DNA of 64,000 nt, taken from Zhengitettix transpicula (taxonomy: Eukaryota > Arthropoda > Insecta > Orthoptera > Tetrigidae). Below, piece after piece: positions 49,527-61,589 of the stretch (its first letter is position 1; every line of letters begins with the position of its first letter). The notes under the pieces are model-generated. The model had not been told where the DNA came from. It did no database searches and saw only the letters and a program-made list of their open reading frames with translations. The position numbers and the translations under genes were made by a program. The DNA lies in the NCBI GenBank assembly GCA_037074705.1, contig CM073591.1, positions 75,312,532 through 75,376,531 on the forward strand. The letters run 5' to 3'.

Positions 49527-49966
49527 TGAACTAAGGTTCCCACAAGCCGAGGCACCTCGGCCTGTTTTGAGAGGTGTATGTTCCGGGGTCACAGACCTTG
49601 GGCATACGGTAAGAGTTGTTATCTGTTCCCATTGGAACAGTCGGCCAGCTGCCTCCTAAACTGGTCGAAGTACGGAGAAGGGAAAGCTGTGTCCCAACAG
49701 CAAACTCTTCTCCCGCTATCGGAAGGGCGTGATACAAGTACTTAATGCCCGACCTACCTGATGCAGGTTTTTCTATGGTTTTCCCTGCATTACTTTTAGG
49801 CGAATTCCGGGTAGGATCCTTAAACTATAGTCCGGGGGCTCTAGTTAACCCTTGGCTACCTTCCTCTACCCTTCCGCATCCCCCCTTTCAGATCCCTTCC
49901 TATGCTATTAAAGGGGAGTAGCCACCATGCGGATTACCCTCATGTAGCCTGTTACCCTAAAAAAAA
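49527..49966 (+). mobile_element. SINE-like element SLE copy K, in tandem with J
   Basis: Begins TGAACTAAGGTTCCCACAAG right after the A-rich end of J and runs to CATGTAGCCTGTTACCC and A8. Its H3 hairpin reads CTGTTCC/GGAACAG in place of CTATTCC/GGAATAG, a paired change. TATGTTTTTAA (48942-48952) before J and TATGATTTTAA (49967-49977) after K differ at one base, so the J-K dimer may be one insertion. Confidence 0.85.
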
Positions 49967-49977
49967 TATGATTTTAA

Positions 49978-51019
49978 TATATCTCAGACGAGATGTAATC
50001 CATTCAATTCAACTTTGAAAAGTTTAATTATTATATAAAGAAGTAACAAAAGAATAGAAAAAAAAGTGCTAAATAAATATCATTCAATTTGCAGTAACGT
50101 TGCGCAGGACATATCTCTATTTTTCCGAATCTCAAAAAGCCGAAATATGAGAGATCGGAGTATATTCCAGTAATATATAACTACAATAATTAAATGTGGT
50201 CAGAATGAATTTATTCACCGAATTTTATTGTAAACGGAAACTTTTTTAATGTCACTATTAAGTCATTGAATAAATTTAATCTTGTTCAATATATAACTAA
50301 GTTTATTTAGGATTGCTCAAGATCAAGATTTCGGAATCAATCATCATTTCCAGACATCATCTACAGACAGGAGCAACGAATTGTAACGTTTTCATTGGTA
50401 ATAAGTTAAACAGTTATGTAAGCATTTGTTGACAAATTTGATTGGATTTATTTTTTACTCTTTCGAGTATGCTTGCTTGCTTATGTATTGATGGATGCTT
50501 AAGATTAAAATCTGAGAGGAACGTCTTGAAATTCCTCTGCAAGATCTTATCGTGTAATTAAAGACATGTGCGTTAGCACTCCTCAATCATCTGCAGCAGA
50601 TAGACTAAAAACTGTTCAAAGTAAGAAACTTTCACGGCTGTTGAGACCGTGTAATCCGGCGTAATATCTGCCTCGTTACGTACTTACCACTAGTTACCAT
50701 AATGTGCTGTAGTAAATTTGTTATACTATGTCTTGTTTTGATTAAATAATTACTTTGTCAAATATAAGATAATCCACAATTAAAAATTTTTTTGTTTAAT
50801 GAAAGAAGATTTCCTCTATTCTAATATCTCTGAGAAAAATAGTTTTCAAACGACAAGAAGCTTCATTTTTATTTAAATTAAGCATCTACATAACGATAAA
50901 ATGCATTTAATATATAATGGGAGCTGTTTTATTCTTCCAATAACGGACATAAAACAAATAAATTCAGAACCGTCCGGCTTCTAGACAAAAATTTCTTATG
51001 ATATATTTTAAACACATTT
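49978..51019. other. AT-rich intergenic DNA
   Basis: No supported feature. Confidence 0.5.
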
Positions 51020-51207
51020 TAATCATATACACAACGTTTTATCCCTAATTTTTGGGACCTCTTCAAGTGTAAATTTTAATTCAACAATTAAAACAAAAAC
51101 CTAAAACTTACAATCATGATAATTTAAGTACTATTATGTAAAAGAAATTAATTTAATGTAATATATAAAAACATAAATTTCTTTCGTTCGATTTTCACAC
51201 ACGTTGC

Positions 51208-51259
<52 letters not shown>

Positions 51260-51830
51260 GCTGTTGAGAGTATTGTTGACTTTAAAATAAAAGTAGAACT
51301 ATAATATATAATACATAAATAAATTATATATATTATATTATATTGAGAGTATTGTTGAATTTAAAATAACATTGGAAATAAAATATTATAATACAATAAA
51401 TGGATTACAGCACCAAGAAATCATAAATTATATGTATAATTTTTACATTAAGGGCTAGACCATTGGTTATCCACAAGCAACATTTCGCTCATCGATCTGG
51501 AAAAAAAATATTTGGCATCGTCATCTAAAATTTTTACATTATGCACATCGAAATTATTTTTACTTAAAACAAATATGCTTGGACACTACAGAATAATTTG
51601 GGACGTAAAATTTCAAATTGTTTTCATGTTCTTTGATTCGAGCGTTTAAAGAGCGTTTCCTTTGGCGGATAAAACAATAATTACAATCTAAACACTTAAT
51701 TTTGTAAATAACATTATGTATATCCGAAATATTGATTTTGTCTTTAATATATTTGATTACATTTAAATTATTGGAAGTTTTACAAATAACTCGTTGTTAT
51801 AATTATTCAACAAGTCAATAAGTTTATATT
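51020..51830 (-). pseudogene. Penelope-like element remnant with GIY-YIG domain and 3' tail
   Basis: On the minus strand NVIKYIKDKINISDIHNVIY, KIKCLDCNYCFIRQRKRSL, NARIKEHENNLKFY and NYSVVSKHICF give a readable endonuclease domain. The glycine of YIG is Arg here (FIRQ), so the domain is inactive. Stops and shifts follow; NVKILDDDA resumes the C-terminal part. The 3' tail at 51,030-51,075 reads TTGAAGAGGTCCC, spacer, TTAGGGATAAAACGTTGTG, a decayed hammerhead. A (TA)24 microsatellite (51210-51257) and an AT-rich duplication lie between domain and tail. Confidence 0.8.
51210..51257. repeat. (TA)24 microsatellite
   Basis: An uninterrupted TA run lying inside the decayed Penelope-like element. 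Confidence 0.9.
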
Positions 51831-51860
51831 GTATGATTCTGAGGATGCCCAAGAAGATCT

Positions 51861-52507
51861 GCGAGGGCTATTCTCTCGCAGGCAATACCTGCGAGGGATG
51901 TTCCCTCGCAGGCAGAACCTTTTAGGAGAGATACGAAGGGGTTACCTTTGGGTATGGCTTTTCCTCTCCGTTTTTGAAAGGTTCCCACAAGCCGAGGCAA
52001 CTCGGTCTGTTCTGAGAGGTGTATGTTCCGGGGTCGCAGACCTTGGGCATACGGTAAGAGTTGTTCGCTATTCCCATTGGAATAGTCGGCCAGCTGCATC
52101 CTAAACTGGTCGAGGCACGGAGAAGGGAATGCTGCGTCCCCACAGCAAACTCCTCTCCCGCTATCGGAAGGGCGTGGGACAAGAACCCAATGCGCGACCT
52201 GCCCGATGCAGGTTTTTCTAAGGTTTTCCCTGCATTTCTTTAGGCGAATGCCGGGTAGGATCCTTAAACTATAGCCCTGGGGCCCTAGTAACCCCTGGCT
52301 ACCTTCCTCCACCCTTCCGCATCCCTTCTGAGAGGTGTATGTTCCGGGGTCACAGACCTTGGGCATACGGGGGCCCTAGTTAACCCTTGGCTACCTTCCT
52401 CTACCCTTCCGCATCCCCCCTTTCAAATCCCTTCCTATGCTATTAAAGGGGAGTTGCCCAACGTGGATTACCCTCATGTAGCCTGTTGCCCTAAAAAAAA
52501 TCAAAAA
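51861..52507 (+). mobile_element. SINE-like element SLE copy L, chimeric 3' half
   Basis: Starts with two 5' hairpin units and runs normally to TTCCGCATCCC at 52,325. It then jumps back to an upstream segment (GAGAGGTGTATGTTCCGGGG ... GGGCATAC, about 52,329-52,369) and resumes at GGGGGCCCTAGTTAACCC, so the terminal block is present twice. It ends TGTAGCCTGTTGCCC and A8 (subfamily 1). Its 5' end lies only 30 bp from the Penelope remnant. Confidence 0.85.
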
Positions 52508-53004
52508 AGGTGTTAAGGTAAAAAACTATATATTATTGTTAATATCATGCTTAATTTCAATCCATCCAATTTTATAATTTTAAATAAAATTTAATGGGTA
52601 CGAATTTACAAGAAGGTTAACTACAATTTTGCCACAATAATCTGATGAGATAATTTGAATGCCTTATCTACGAGATTATATACCATACCTTTTTTTGTGG
52701 CATTATTATTATTAATTCTACAGTATTCTGAAAATTAAACGTCTGTATTAAAACTAAAATAATTAGATGGTGTGGAATTTATTTTGTCTACTTTTTTATG
52801 TAATTATTTTAATACCCTAATAAATAATAAGCAGTGTTACAGTCTTTCCCACCGAAACTTGTGCGCTAATCGAACCTAAGAAATCTATATTTAATGTAAT
52901 TAATTGTAAGTAAAGTTCTATAATATTTTACATAATAGTATAATGATTTAAAATTTTCTTTTCTTGAATTTTTAGGTTATAAATTTATCATATAATTGAA
53001 ATTT
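52508..53004. other. AT-rich intergenic DNA
   Basis: No supported feature. Confidence 0.5.
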
Positions 53005-53045
53005 ACTTCAGAAGAGGTCCTCAAAAATTAGGGATCAACCTCGTG
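53005..53045 (+). ncRNA. Decayed hammerhead-like PLE tail
   Basis: CAGAAGAGGTCCTCAAAAAT followed by TAGGGATCAACCTCGTG aligns with the other Penelope tails; both core segments (CUGAUGA and GAAA) are mutated. Confidence 0.4.
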
Positions 53046-53463
53046 TATGTTTTGTAATAATGTTTTAAATTTTCTAATAATATTTTTACTAAAGGACTGA
53101 TGATTTTTGATTTTTTAAAGAAGTGAGATAAATATAATACACCTAATTATCAAATCAAATATCTTTGAAACGTTTAGCTTTAATGTATTCAATTTAAATA
53201 ATGTGTTATTAATTCGTATATTATTTCTATGTAAGAATTAGCCCAAAACGAAATCTAATATTTGTATTATAACATTTATGACACGGTACAAGTGATCACA
53301 AATTGAAACAGTTGAGTACACTGCTCTTGTTCGGCAACACTGTTTGTCCCGCGCTTCATTTTTAGATTGATGCAATAAAGCTCAAACTCCTCGCAGGGAA
53401 GTAACTTTCAAGTGCCTTCTAATTTTAATGGCAATCTAGGCCTGAAATGCTGTATCTGATTAG

Positions 53464-53465
<2 letters not shown>

Positions 53466-53501
<36 letters not shown>
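53466..53501. repeat. (TA)18 microsatellite
   Basis: An uninterrupted TA run. Confidence 0.9.
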
Positions 53502-53503
<2 letters not shown>

Positions 53504-53859
53504 AAATTATGCATGTGGGTAGTATTTTCTGAATTTTTTAATATTTTATTCGGGTATTCTATTTCGTGACGGAATCTAAAATTAAAAATAGGAAAAATAT
53601 CTACAGTAGACGAGAGGCAAAACGATTCAGAAGAAAAAAAATCGAAGCGGAGTAGCCTAATACAGTAGAACACAGCAAGCATGGGACTGCGTCAAACAGT
53701 CCAGATGGGGATTACGAACAGTTTACACAAAGCTTTATAATTGTTTGAATGGTTATTGAAATTTTTTAAAAGTAAATTACGTTTGTTATGTAGCATGTTT
53801 GCTTATTTTACTACCAGATGTTCCTATAGTAACGGTCATAAATTAAATTAGGTTCTCCT

Positions 53860-56800
53860 CACACTATTTTAGTCATCACAATAATATAATTAAAAATATT
53901 TGCGTAACGAATGGCAATTTAGCAAACACATGTCTCTGAAACGTTCTTTACGTTCGTGAGGCACACTTAGCGTAGCGGTGGAGCATTTGAGGAAGTTGAC
54001 TAATCCCCTCCGCGAGATCGCCATCTCGTTGGGCAACCAATAGTCGCGGAAACGACGGCCCAGATGTGGCACTTTGCCTCACACACACACACACACACAC
54101 ACCTTCAATGGATACTTTCCTTTTTATGAAACTGCTGTTTGGACGCTGCGTTTGCGCACGCGGGTTTCACTGTCAGATCTCGCAGCCCGAGGCACCACAA
54201 CACTCTAAACTTATTCTCGGACTTTTTCTTGGCCTACTCAGTTGTGCCTTAAGAGACCGATTTTGCGTTAGGTTCTAAACAATTGAGTTCTGAAAATAAT
54301 CAAGTAAGTGCATTTAATGCCTTGAAAGGAACTCTTATTGTTAGAGCTATAGACGCATACACATGTAAGCTATTTATTCAGACTACATGTTATATGTCAT
54401 AAAACATTTGCAAATGAGGCGTTACGTTATGCAAATCAGTTAAAGGGGATTAATATATGGCAGCGAGAACTTTCTGCTCCAAAGGCTTGCACCGAGTTCT
54501 CTGACTGCTTTACTTGGCTCAGGCTTGACCGCATTTTCAACCTAAGTACGCTAATAGCAGGGAGCTAATATACATGGCGTTTTCTCTTAACGCCTAGTCG
54601 TAAAACTCTTCATTTTTTGTTTTATAATTACTTTTATACTTGCTGTTACGAGGGTAAATAAAAAAAAGGAAAAACTAGCCGATAGATGACACGTTTGGCC
54701 TCGCTTGAGGTAGGTTACAGCGTTATCTTTACATTTCGCTCTGCGCTGTCTTGTCCGTTTTCACTCTTCGTAATCCGTGAAGATTTCATCATAAAGTGGG
54801 CGAGCGAACGTGAAAGAACAGGACGTCCAGTCACATCCACTACTGACGACAAAATTTAGCAAGGTCGTGTCCTCATTCTGAGTAACCGACGAGCGACTAC
54901 TTATGAAGGGACAAATTATATTCGCATTACGGCTCTGCAATTGAAATGATCCGTAAAGGCAGATTTGATGGATCAAGGGTAAAGTGCCTTGCTCAACAGC
55001 CCTAATTTTTTTTCTTAAGCTAAAGGACATTTTTATAATGAAGTGCCAAGTTTATGAAAATTATGTCATTGTAACTTTTAAATTGTTGCTATGAAATATT
55101 AAAAACATTTTGGTTAATTACATTTGGACTTACCCTCGTGTATTCATATATAATCATGTCTTAAGCATTCGTATCAGTTATAATTGCACTTACATATTTA
55201 AATAACATAAACCCATGCTTATCTCTTCATGTCAAGATTACATATATTTCTTTCTTAATTTCTTTTATTTAAACCCTTCATTTTGAGTACCTTGGTCCCT
55301 GGATAACAGTTACATTCTTTTCACCAACCACCCAGTTGAATTAATTATTGCAGAGTTATTATTTTTCCAGTAGTTTTTGTTCCGCCGATTTATATAGATA
55401 GCCCTTACAATCTTATATAATTTCTAAATATTGCCCCCTCGTTACGTAACGATAAGACTTGATCTTTGTACTTGTCTCCTCATTATGAATCCTCTCTAAT
55501 TATTATTATTATCAAGTGTTAAAAACTTCGCTTTAGGATGTTACACTTGAAAGTAAAAGTAGCTGGTGGACCTGACGTTTCGGGGTCATGGCAGTTTGCA
55601 CGGCAGGTCTTAGCCAATGTTTTGATTGCTGCAGGCTTGAATGACCTTGCCCAAGGTTGGGTTGCCCCTGCAGAACCTGTCAAGATAGGCTACTAGCCAT
55701 GAATGTTAATTCGGTTGTAGCAGAAATCAACTTTGCATAATGCACAGTGGCGAAGTGAATGAACATTTTCACAACACGAACAAAGTGTACGGTTATTATC
55801 GATTGATGACGCAGTCTCAAAAGAATCTAACAAGCCAAATAGGGGTATGAAGTTCGTTATCTGTTTTTTTTAAATGGAAGCTAAAATAATGAAAGGAAAA
55901 GATATAATAAAATATGGAAGTGTTTTTGTTGTAAACGGTCTACTTTTACATTTGCCTTCGTACTTCCTGGCACAGTCGACTCCACCTGTTATGTGCTTCC
56001 AAGACAAAAGGTTTATACGAAGACCGGTTCTTTCGCAGGGCGGAAGGGAGAAAGCGTTGCCCCATAGCTTCCTGGCCTTGTGAATAAGTAATTGTAGTCC
56101 AGTTTCCCAATGCATCGTTTCTTACCTCTCAGCTTCAGGTTTCACCCGATTGGAATCTGTCGGTGCCGTGATTTATACCTCAATCTGACGGGAGACTACT
56201 GAGCTGTGTACTTAAATTGAATTTATGTGTAAATTATGGCCGTCGGAACAATAATACCAAAAAAAACTCTTCCTCCGAAAAAAACAAAATTTCAAATTAC
56301 ATTCATTAAAATATAATTATAATTTTATCTGTCTAATCTCGTCACATTATTCACAGCATTTCTATGCGTAGTGTTAGTTGTTATACAGCAGCTTTATTTT
56401 TCATGCTAGATGATTCAAGTAATTACCATACCAACTTTCACACACTATGCCCAGCAACCTTACAGAAATATAACACGGAATATCTTGATTATATACGTTA
56501 GACGTAATAGTTACAAGCCCGTCTGAGTCCGTAATGCTCCCATTCATGACGACGGTATATTCGTACTACTTCCAGAAATGTTGTATTTAATGATTTCAAT
56601 ATCTACAAAACACCTCGGAAAATATATTTATATTTGTATTACGAAATAAACCGACAAATCCTGGAGCTCCAGGAGAAAGTAAATTACAGCAATAGACTGT
56701 AATCAGAAACAATTGGATTCGAAATATTTAAAGAACACAGACTAATAATTATTATATGTATCCCTAGCTTACATTTGTGCATTATATCGTAGATAATGTT

Positions 56801-57480
56801 TATATTATTTGCAATCATCCGTCTGTCAACTAGAAGACAGTTTCTCTTTCTCCTACAACAAAGACGTCTATAAATTAATATTAGTCAAACATATGTCTGA
56901 AAATATTGCTTGTAAATGTAAATAAACCAATTCTGTTTCCATAACTGTCAATATTTGGGAATATTTCGTTACTTTCGTATAAGGAGATCATTGTATCACA
57001 CTCTGGAGAGTTCAGAAAATGTATCGAATATATTGCGATCTTTGAGATGAAAGACGACACAATGAAATTATTGGAGTTATCTCGAAACATAATCTTAGTA
57101 TTAATATTAAGGCGACGCATTTACTAAATAGTATGAAACTCAAACTGGAGGCGTAGCGTGTTATTGGTAAAAGAAAGGGGGGCGGAAGTTTCTTATATTT
57201 CATTTCAGTAACGTTTTAAGTTTTCATTTGGTAATGAAGTTATCTTAAAAGAGAAATTAATTAACTTACGTATTTTCGTTTTAAATTTTTTTTTTAAATC
57301 TCCATCCAACTATTAGTACAAATTTAACACTATGATCCCATTAATATTGTAAACTATTTCCTTCAGAAGCTTTCAGAACCATTTTTATCTGTAAAACATG
57401 AGTCTAGATCGATAAGGTGCTTTTACAAAATGTTCATTCCGATAAGGCCTAAATTTCATCATAGACTGGACAATTTAGGA
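53860..57480. other. Intergenic DNA with scattered GC-richer blocks
   Basis: Blocks near 53,930-54,260, 54,690-55,000, 55,550-55,690 and 55,930-56,090 have a more balanced base composition and open frames of 60-89 codons (for example 54761-55030 minus). None matches a family I know. TTAGCGTAGCGGTGGAGC at about 53,968 resembles a tRNA-type A box but lacks a partner B box. Confidence 0.4.
54080..54102. repeat. (CA)n microsatellite
   Basis: A CA run of about 23 bp. Confidence 0.9.
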
Positions 57481-57494
57481 ACGTGAGCAGCAGA

Positions 57495-57540
57495 CAAGAA
57501 AATTCGTCCCTAATTTTGGACTTCAATAAGTGAAAAATAG
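57495..57540 (-). ncRNA. Decayed hammerhead-like PLE tail
   Basis: Minus strand TTATTGAAGTCCAAAATTAG followed by GGACGAATTTT aligns with the Penelope tails, with the GAAA segment reduced to GAAT. Confidence 0.35.
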
Positions 57541-58029
57541 TTTTAAAAAAAGGAAACCGAAGATGACAATTTAATGATTTATAATGTTACCTAAAATATA
57601 TTCAATGATGTTGAATATTCTTACACTAAAATTTGAAGCAAACATATTTTAACCTGTGATGGAAAAATTTACTTTAAATTATATAAAACAAATTCGAACG
57701 TCAAAATTAAAATTTTCCTCTGTATACGTCCAAGATTTTTAATTAATATGTTCCAAAAATTATTTAAAAACACTGTCTGGCTGTTATAATCGAAATTAGA
57801 TATAAAATATAACCATTATTTTTAAGATACATTTTTTGTTAACGGTTTTAAGTTAACAAAGTAAATATTCATGGAACATATTACAATTAAATCATAATAT
57901 TTATTTCAATAATTATTTCAATATCAATGTCTCCTATATTTTATTTTAAAAGTAGACCACGAATGACGTCTCTGTAAATAAATTTGTGCAAATAACATAC
58001 AGTTAAATTAATTAATTAACGTGACACGT

Positions 58030-58080
58030 TTTGGTCCTTATGTGGACAACTTCAGGTCAAAAAAATTGCTAAAAAACGTG
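58030..58080 (-). ncRNA. PLE-like 3' tail hairpin
   Basis: The minus strand reads CCTGAAGTTGTCC, ACATAA, GGACCAAAACGTGTCACG: a GTCC/GGAC stem between CTGA and AAACG, like the hammerhead region of Penelope-like tails but with both core segments altered. Confidence 0.4.
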
Positions 58081-59614
58081 AAAATTATTTTAACACGATT
58101 AATGTTAAAACAGATACTGATTCATTAAGTGCTATTTACAACTCCATATTTTATTAATTGTTAGTTTTTAAGAAACTCCGCAATATTTTTCTCTACTTAA
58201 CATTTAATCTTCATCGTTTATTTATAATTATAACTTCTTCATTTTCCTAAAATAATATCTTTATACTATAAATTTATCTGTATTTACTGTTCGTTATATT
58301 TGCCTGAAGAGAGCCTGTATAAGGCTGTATAAGAAACATATCGCGTAATTTAATTAATTAAAATATTTTAATTGTCTGTTATTGACTTTTATTTCATCAA
58401 ATTCTATTAAAACCGTTGATATAATTTGTTATGTTTATTTTCTTTACATTCTGCTTTTTACAGTTTCACTCGAAATTCTTCAATTGTTAAGAGGGCTCTG
58501 TTAAAGTCTTCGTAAGTCATTAACTCATTAATCAAGAGAATTGTCCTTCTAAATAATTGTTTTGCATAATAACAAATAATTTTACTATGATACTTTACTG
58601 GGGTCTCCATCAACTTCTCCTATTTTCCGTTAAAAGTGATTAAAAATCAGTCGATGCTGATGCCACATTTACACCATTGACCGTCACCATTAATAAACTT
58701 CTACTTATAAATATGGATGAGCACAATACAACATCTTCATCGCTGGAATGTGAACTGAATTAAAAAAAACCCGTAACTGTTCTAATCTCTTTGTTAGTTA
58801 TTTCGGTCATGGTAATGATTTTTTGTAGTACTACACATCGACATACAGGGATTCCATCATTTAATGCTTTTTTTAAACAACATGGAGCGTTTATTATTTT
58901 ATTCAAAAATTTTTAATGATCTGGTCCTAAATTGTCTATTTTTAACTACTGTGTCTCCTTCGTAACTCTTACACAAGTAATTTTTTTAAACTATTTTCAT
59001 AGCATTACACATATATTTTTCATTCCCTTAGGAAGAATCTTCTAGTATTATTATATCACTTAGAAATATTCTTACATGATCCTCAGAAGTGATCATTATA
59101 TATATATATTTTATCCGATCCGGGTCAACCGAAAAATTTTGTCATTTCAAAATTTCATTATAGGTACTGAAATAATTAATTCCTAATACAAGAGGAGCAT
59201 GTACTAAAAATATTAAATATAATTCCTCATATTTCATAAATTATTAAACTCAACTGTATTAATGAGGTAAAATTTATTTTTCTGGTAATAGTCGCATTAA
59301 AATTATTTGTATAATACAGAAGGATGCCTGCATATTTAACATTTGTCTGTTTCCCTTAGTTTTTCCATGTTATGATCGTAAAAATATTCCATCAATTTGT
59401 AATAAGCTGTCGTAAAATGATCTAACTTGTTCAGCGGTTACGGAAGTCAACCAGTTACGAATAATAACCACATCCTCGAAATGCATAACCGAGACTCGCC
59501 TTTGGCTCGAGCGCGTTGCGGTTTCTATTTAACTTGATTGCGGTTTCCGTTTCTAGTTTTTGTCTCCCACAGTTATTCTACTACAGAACCGTGTAGAGTA
59601 ATTTTTAATATTAA
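58081..59614. other. AT-rich intergenic DNA
   Basis: A short (TA)n lies near 59,097-59,109. Nothing else is supported. Confidence 0.5.
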
Positions 59615-59625
59615 ATATTATAGCT

Positions 59626-60123
59626 GAGAGCTCTGGCGGAGGCTACCTTTGGGGATGCCTTCACATCTCTCTGGTTTTTTGAACTAAGGTTCCCACAAGC
59701 CGAGGCACCTCGGCCTGTTTTGAGAGTTGTATGTTCCGTTGTCGCAGACCTTGGGCATACGGTAAGAGTTGTCCGCTATTCCTATTGGAATAGTCGGCCA
59801 GCTGCCTCCTAAACTGACCAAGGCATGGCGAGGGGTAAGCTGCGACCCCACAGCAAGCCCCTCTCCCGCCATCGGACGGGCGTGGGACAAGTACCAAATG
59901 CCCGACTTACCTGATGCAGGTTTTTCTAGGGTTTTCCCTGCATCACTTTTAGGCGAATTGCCGGGTAGGATCCTTAAACCATAGCCCGGGAGCCCTAGTT
60001 AACCCTTGGATGCCTTCCTCTACCCTTCCGCATCCCCCCTTTCAAATTCCTTCCTATGCTATTAAAGGGGAGTTGCCACCATGTGGATTACCCTCCTGTA
60101 GCCTGTTACCCTAAAAAATATAT
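59626..60123 (+). mobile_element. SINE-like element SLE copy M with 11-bp target-site duplication
   Basis: This 498-bp copy is flanked by ATATTATAGCT at 59615-59625 and again at 60124-60134, a perfect 11-bp direct repeat. This shows that SLE inserts by target-primed retroposition. It starts GAGAGCTCTGGCGGAGGCTA, has hairpins H2 (59699-59714), H3 (59776-59793) and H4 (59912-59945), and ends TGTAGCCTGTTACCC with A6 and TA repeats (subfamily 1). An internal reverse frame is open for 78 codons but is probably not a gene. Confidence 0.92.
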
Positions 60124-60546
60124 ATATTATAGCTATTGCGAGTCTACTATGCCGTCACGTGATCAGTTCAAAATGTGAATACTTGAAAAACATGAAATTT
60201 TCAATACCTGATTTTGATATTTCCGTTTGTTTCGAAAAATTATATAAAGAAAGAAAATGCTGTCAAATATTTTAAGCAGACAATAAGAGCTTTTAATTAT
60301 TAATTCTTGTTTCTGTAATTCCATCAGAGGAAGAATAATTTTTTTTTCATCTGATAATCCATACTGTAGACTAAACATGTCATTTCGTTGATTATAATTT
60401 CTTATGAATTCTTAAAATATTTTCCTTAAATTCTTTATTTATTAATCTTGTTTCTGAAGTAAAATTGATTCATGACGTGTACTATATTAGTGATAATACA
60501 AGCACAGAAAACTTTCATTCTGAGATCATCGTGGGATTTGGCAAGG

Positions 60547-61096
60547 CCTGCAAGGGCTATTCTCTCGCAGGCAGTACCTGAGAGGGATATTCTCTCGCAG
60601 GTAGAACCTTGTTGGAGAGATACGAAGGGGCTACCTTTGCGGATGCCTTTTCCTCTAAGGTTCCCACAAGCCGATGCTCCTCGGCCTGTTTTGAGAGGTG
60701 TATGTTCCGGGGTCTCAGATCTTGGGCATATGGTAAGAGTTGTCCGCTATTCCCATTGGAATAGTCGGCCAGCTGCCTCCTAAACTGGTCGAGGCACGGA
60801 GAAGGGAATGCTGCGTCCCCACAGAAAACTCCTCTCCCGCTATCGGAAGGTCGTGGGACTAGTACCAAATGCCCGACCTACCTGATGCAGGTTTTTATAG
60901 GGTTTGTCCTGCATTACTTTTAGGCGAATGCCGGGTAGGATCCTTAAACTATAGCCCGGGGGCCCGAGTTACCCTGGGCTACCTTCCTCCACCTTTTCCG
61001 CATCCCCCCTTTCTAATCCCTTTCCTATGCTATAAGAGGTGAGTTGCCACTATGTGGATTACCATATACATAGCCTGTCTACAACCCAAAAAAAAG
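60547..61096 (+). mobile_element. SINE-like element SLE copy N, full length, 3'-subfamily 2
   Basis: Two 5' hairpin units (the second mutated to TGAGAGGG), H2 as GCCGATG/CCTCGGC, intact H3 (60747-60764), the shared core, and CATAGCCTGTCTACAACCC with A9. It lies about 425 bp from copy M but belongs to the other 3' subfamily, so the two are separate insertions. No clear target-site duplication is seen. Confidence 0.87.
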
Positions 61097-61589
61097 TGTG
61101 AATTTACGAGGATTAAAAATCAATTTAAAACCAGATAAGAAATACATTATAAAGTGTAATAAATTTAAATTAGTTGAAACTGACATAATGTTTTTAATTC
61201 TTGAGTTATTAGAAAAACCAGAACGTTAATGTGAACTAATATCTCGTTTTAATTATGTACATTTCTGTAATTTATATATAATGGTTTTTTTTAATTTAAT
61301 AAAGATCTTAATTAATGTCACGGCGTATTGTATACAACTAAATTCTATTATCATGTGGTAGTAAGATTTGTCTGTTATTAGTTTTCGTTTAATTATTGGT
61401 CACATACAGACAGTATAGGTTCTTAAAAGTTTAATTAATACAATTCAAAACAAAAGACTGCGTTTCCTTCACATCTCGTGGAACTCTTAACGTGAGGTAA
61501 AACATTAGGACTAAATTGAACATACATCAACGCCAAATAAAAATGAAAAGATTTTCACAAGCGTCATAGATATTGTCGAGTCCACTTTG
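61097..61589. other. AT-rich intergenic DNA
   Basis: No supported feature. Confidence 0.5.

Noticed and set aside
51824..52366. 180-codon minus-strand frame as a protein gene
   Set aside because: It lies wholly inside SLE copy L and owes its length to the duplicated segment there; similar frames occur in other SLE copies.
59911..59945. Hammerhead in the SLE (CTGATGCAGG)
   Set aside because: CTGATGC resembles the CUGAUGA core, but the bases form a perfect hairpin stem (H4) and no GAAA segment follows at the right place.
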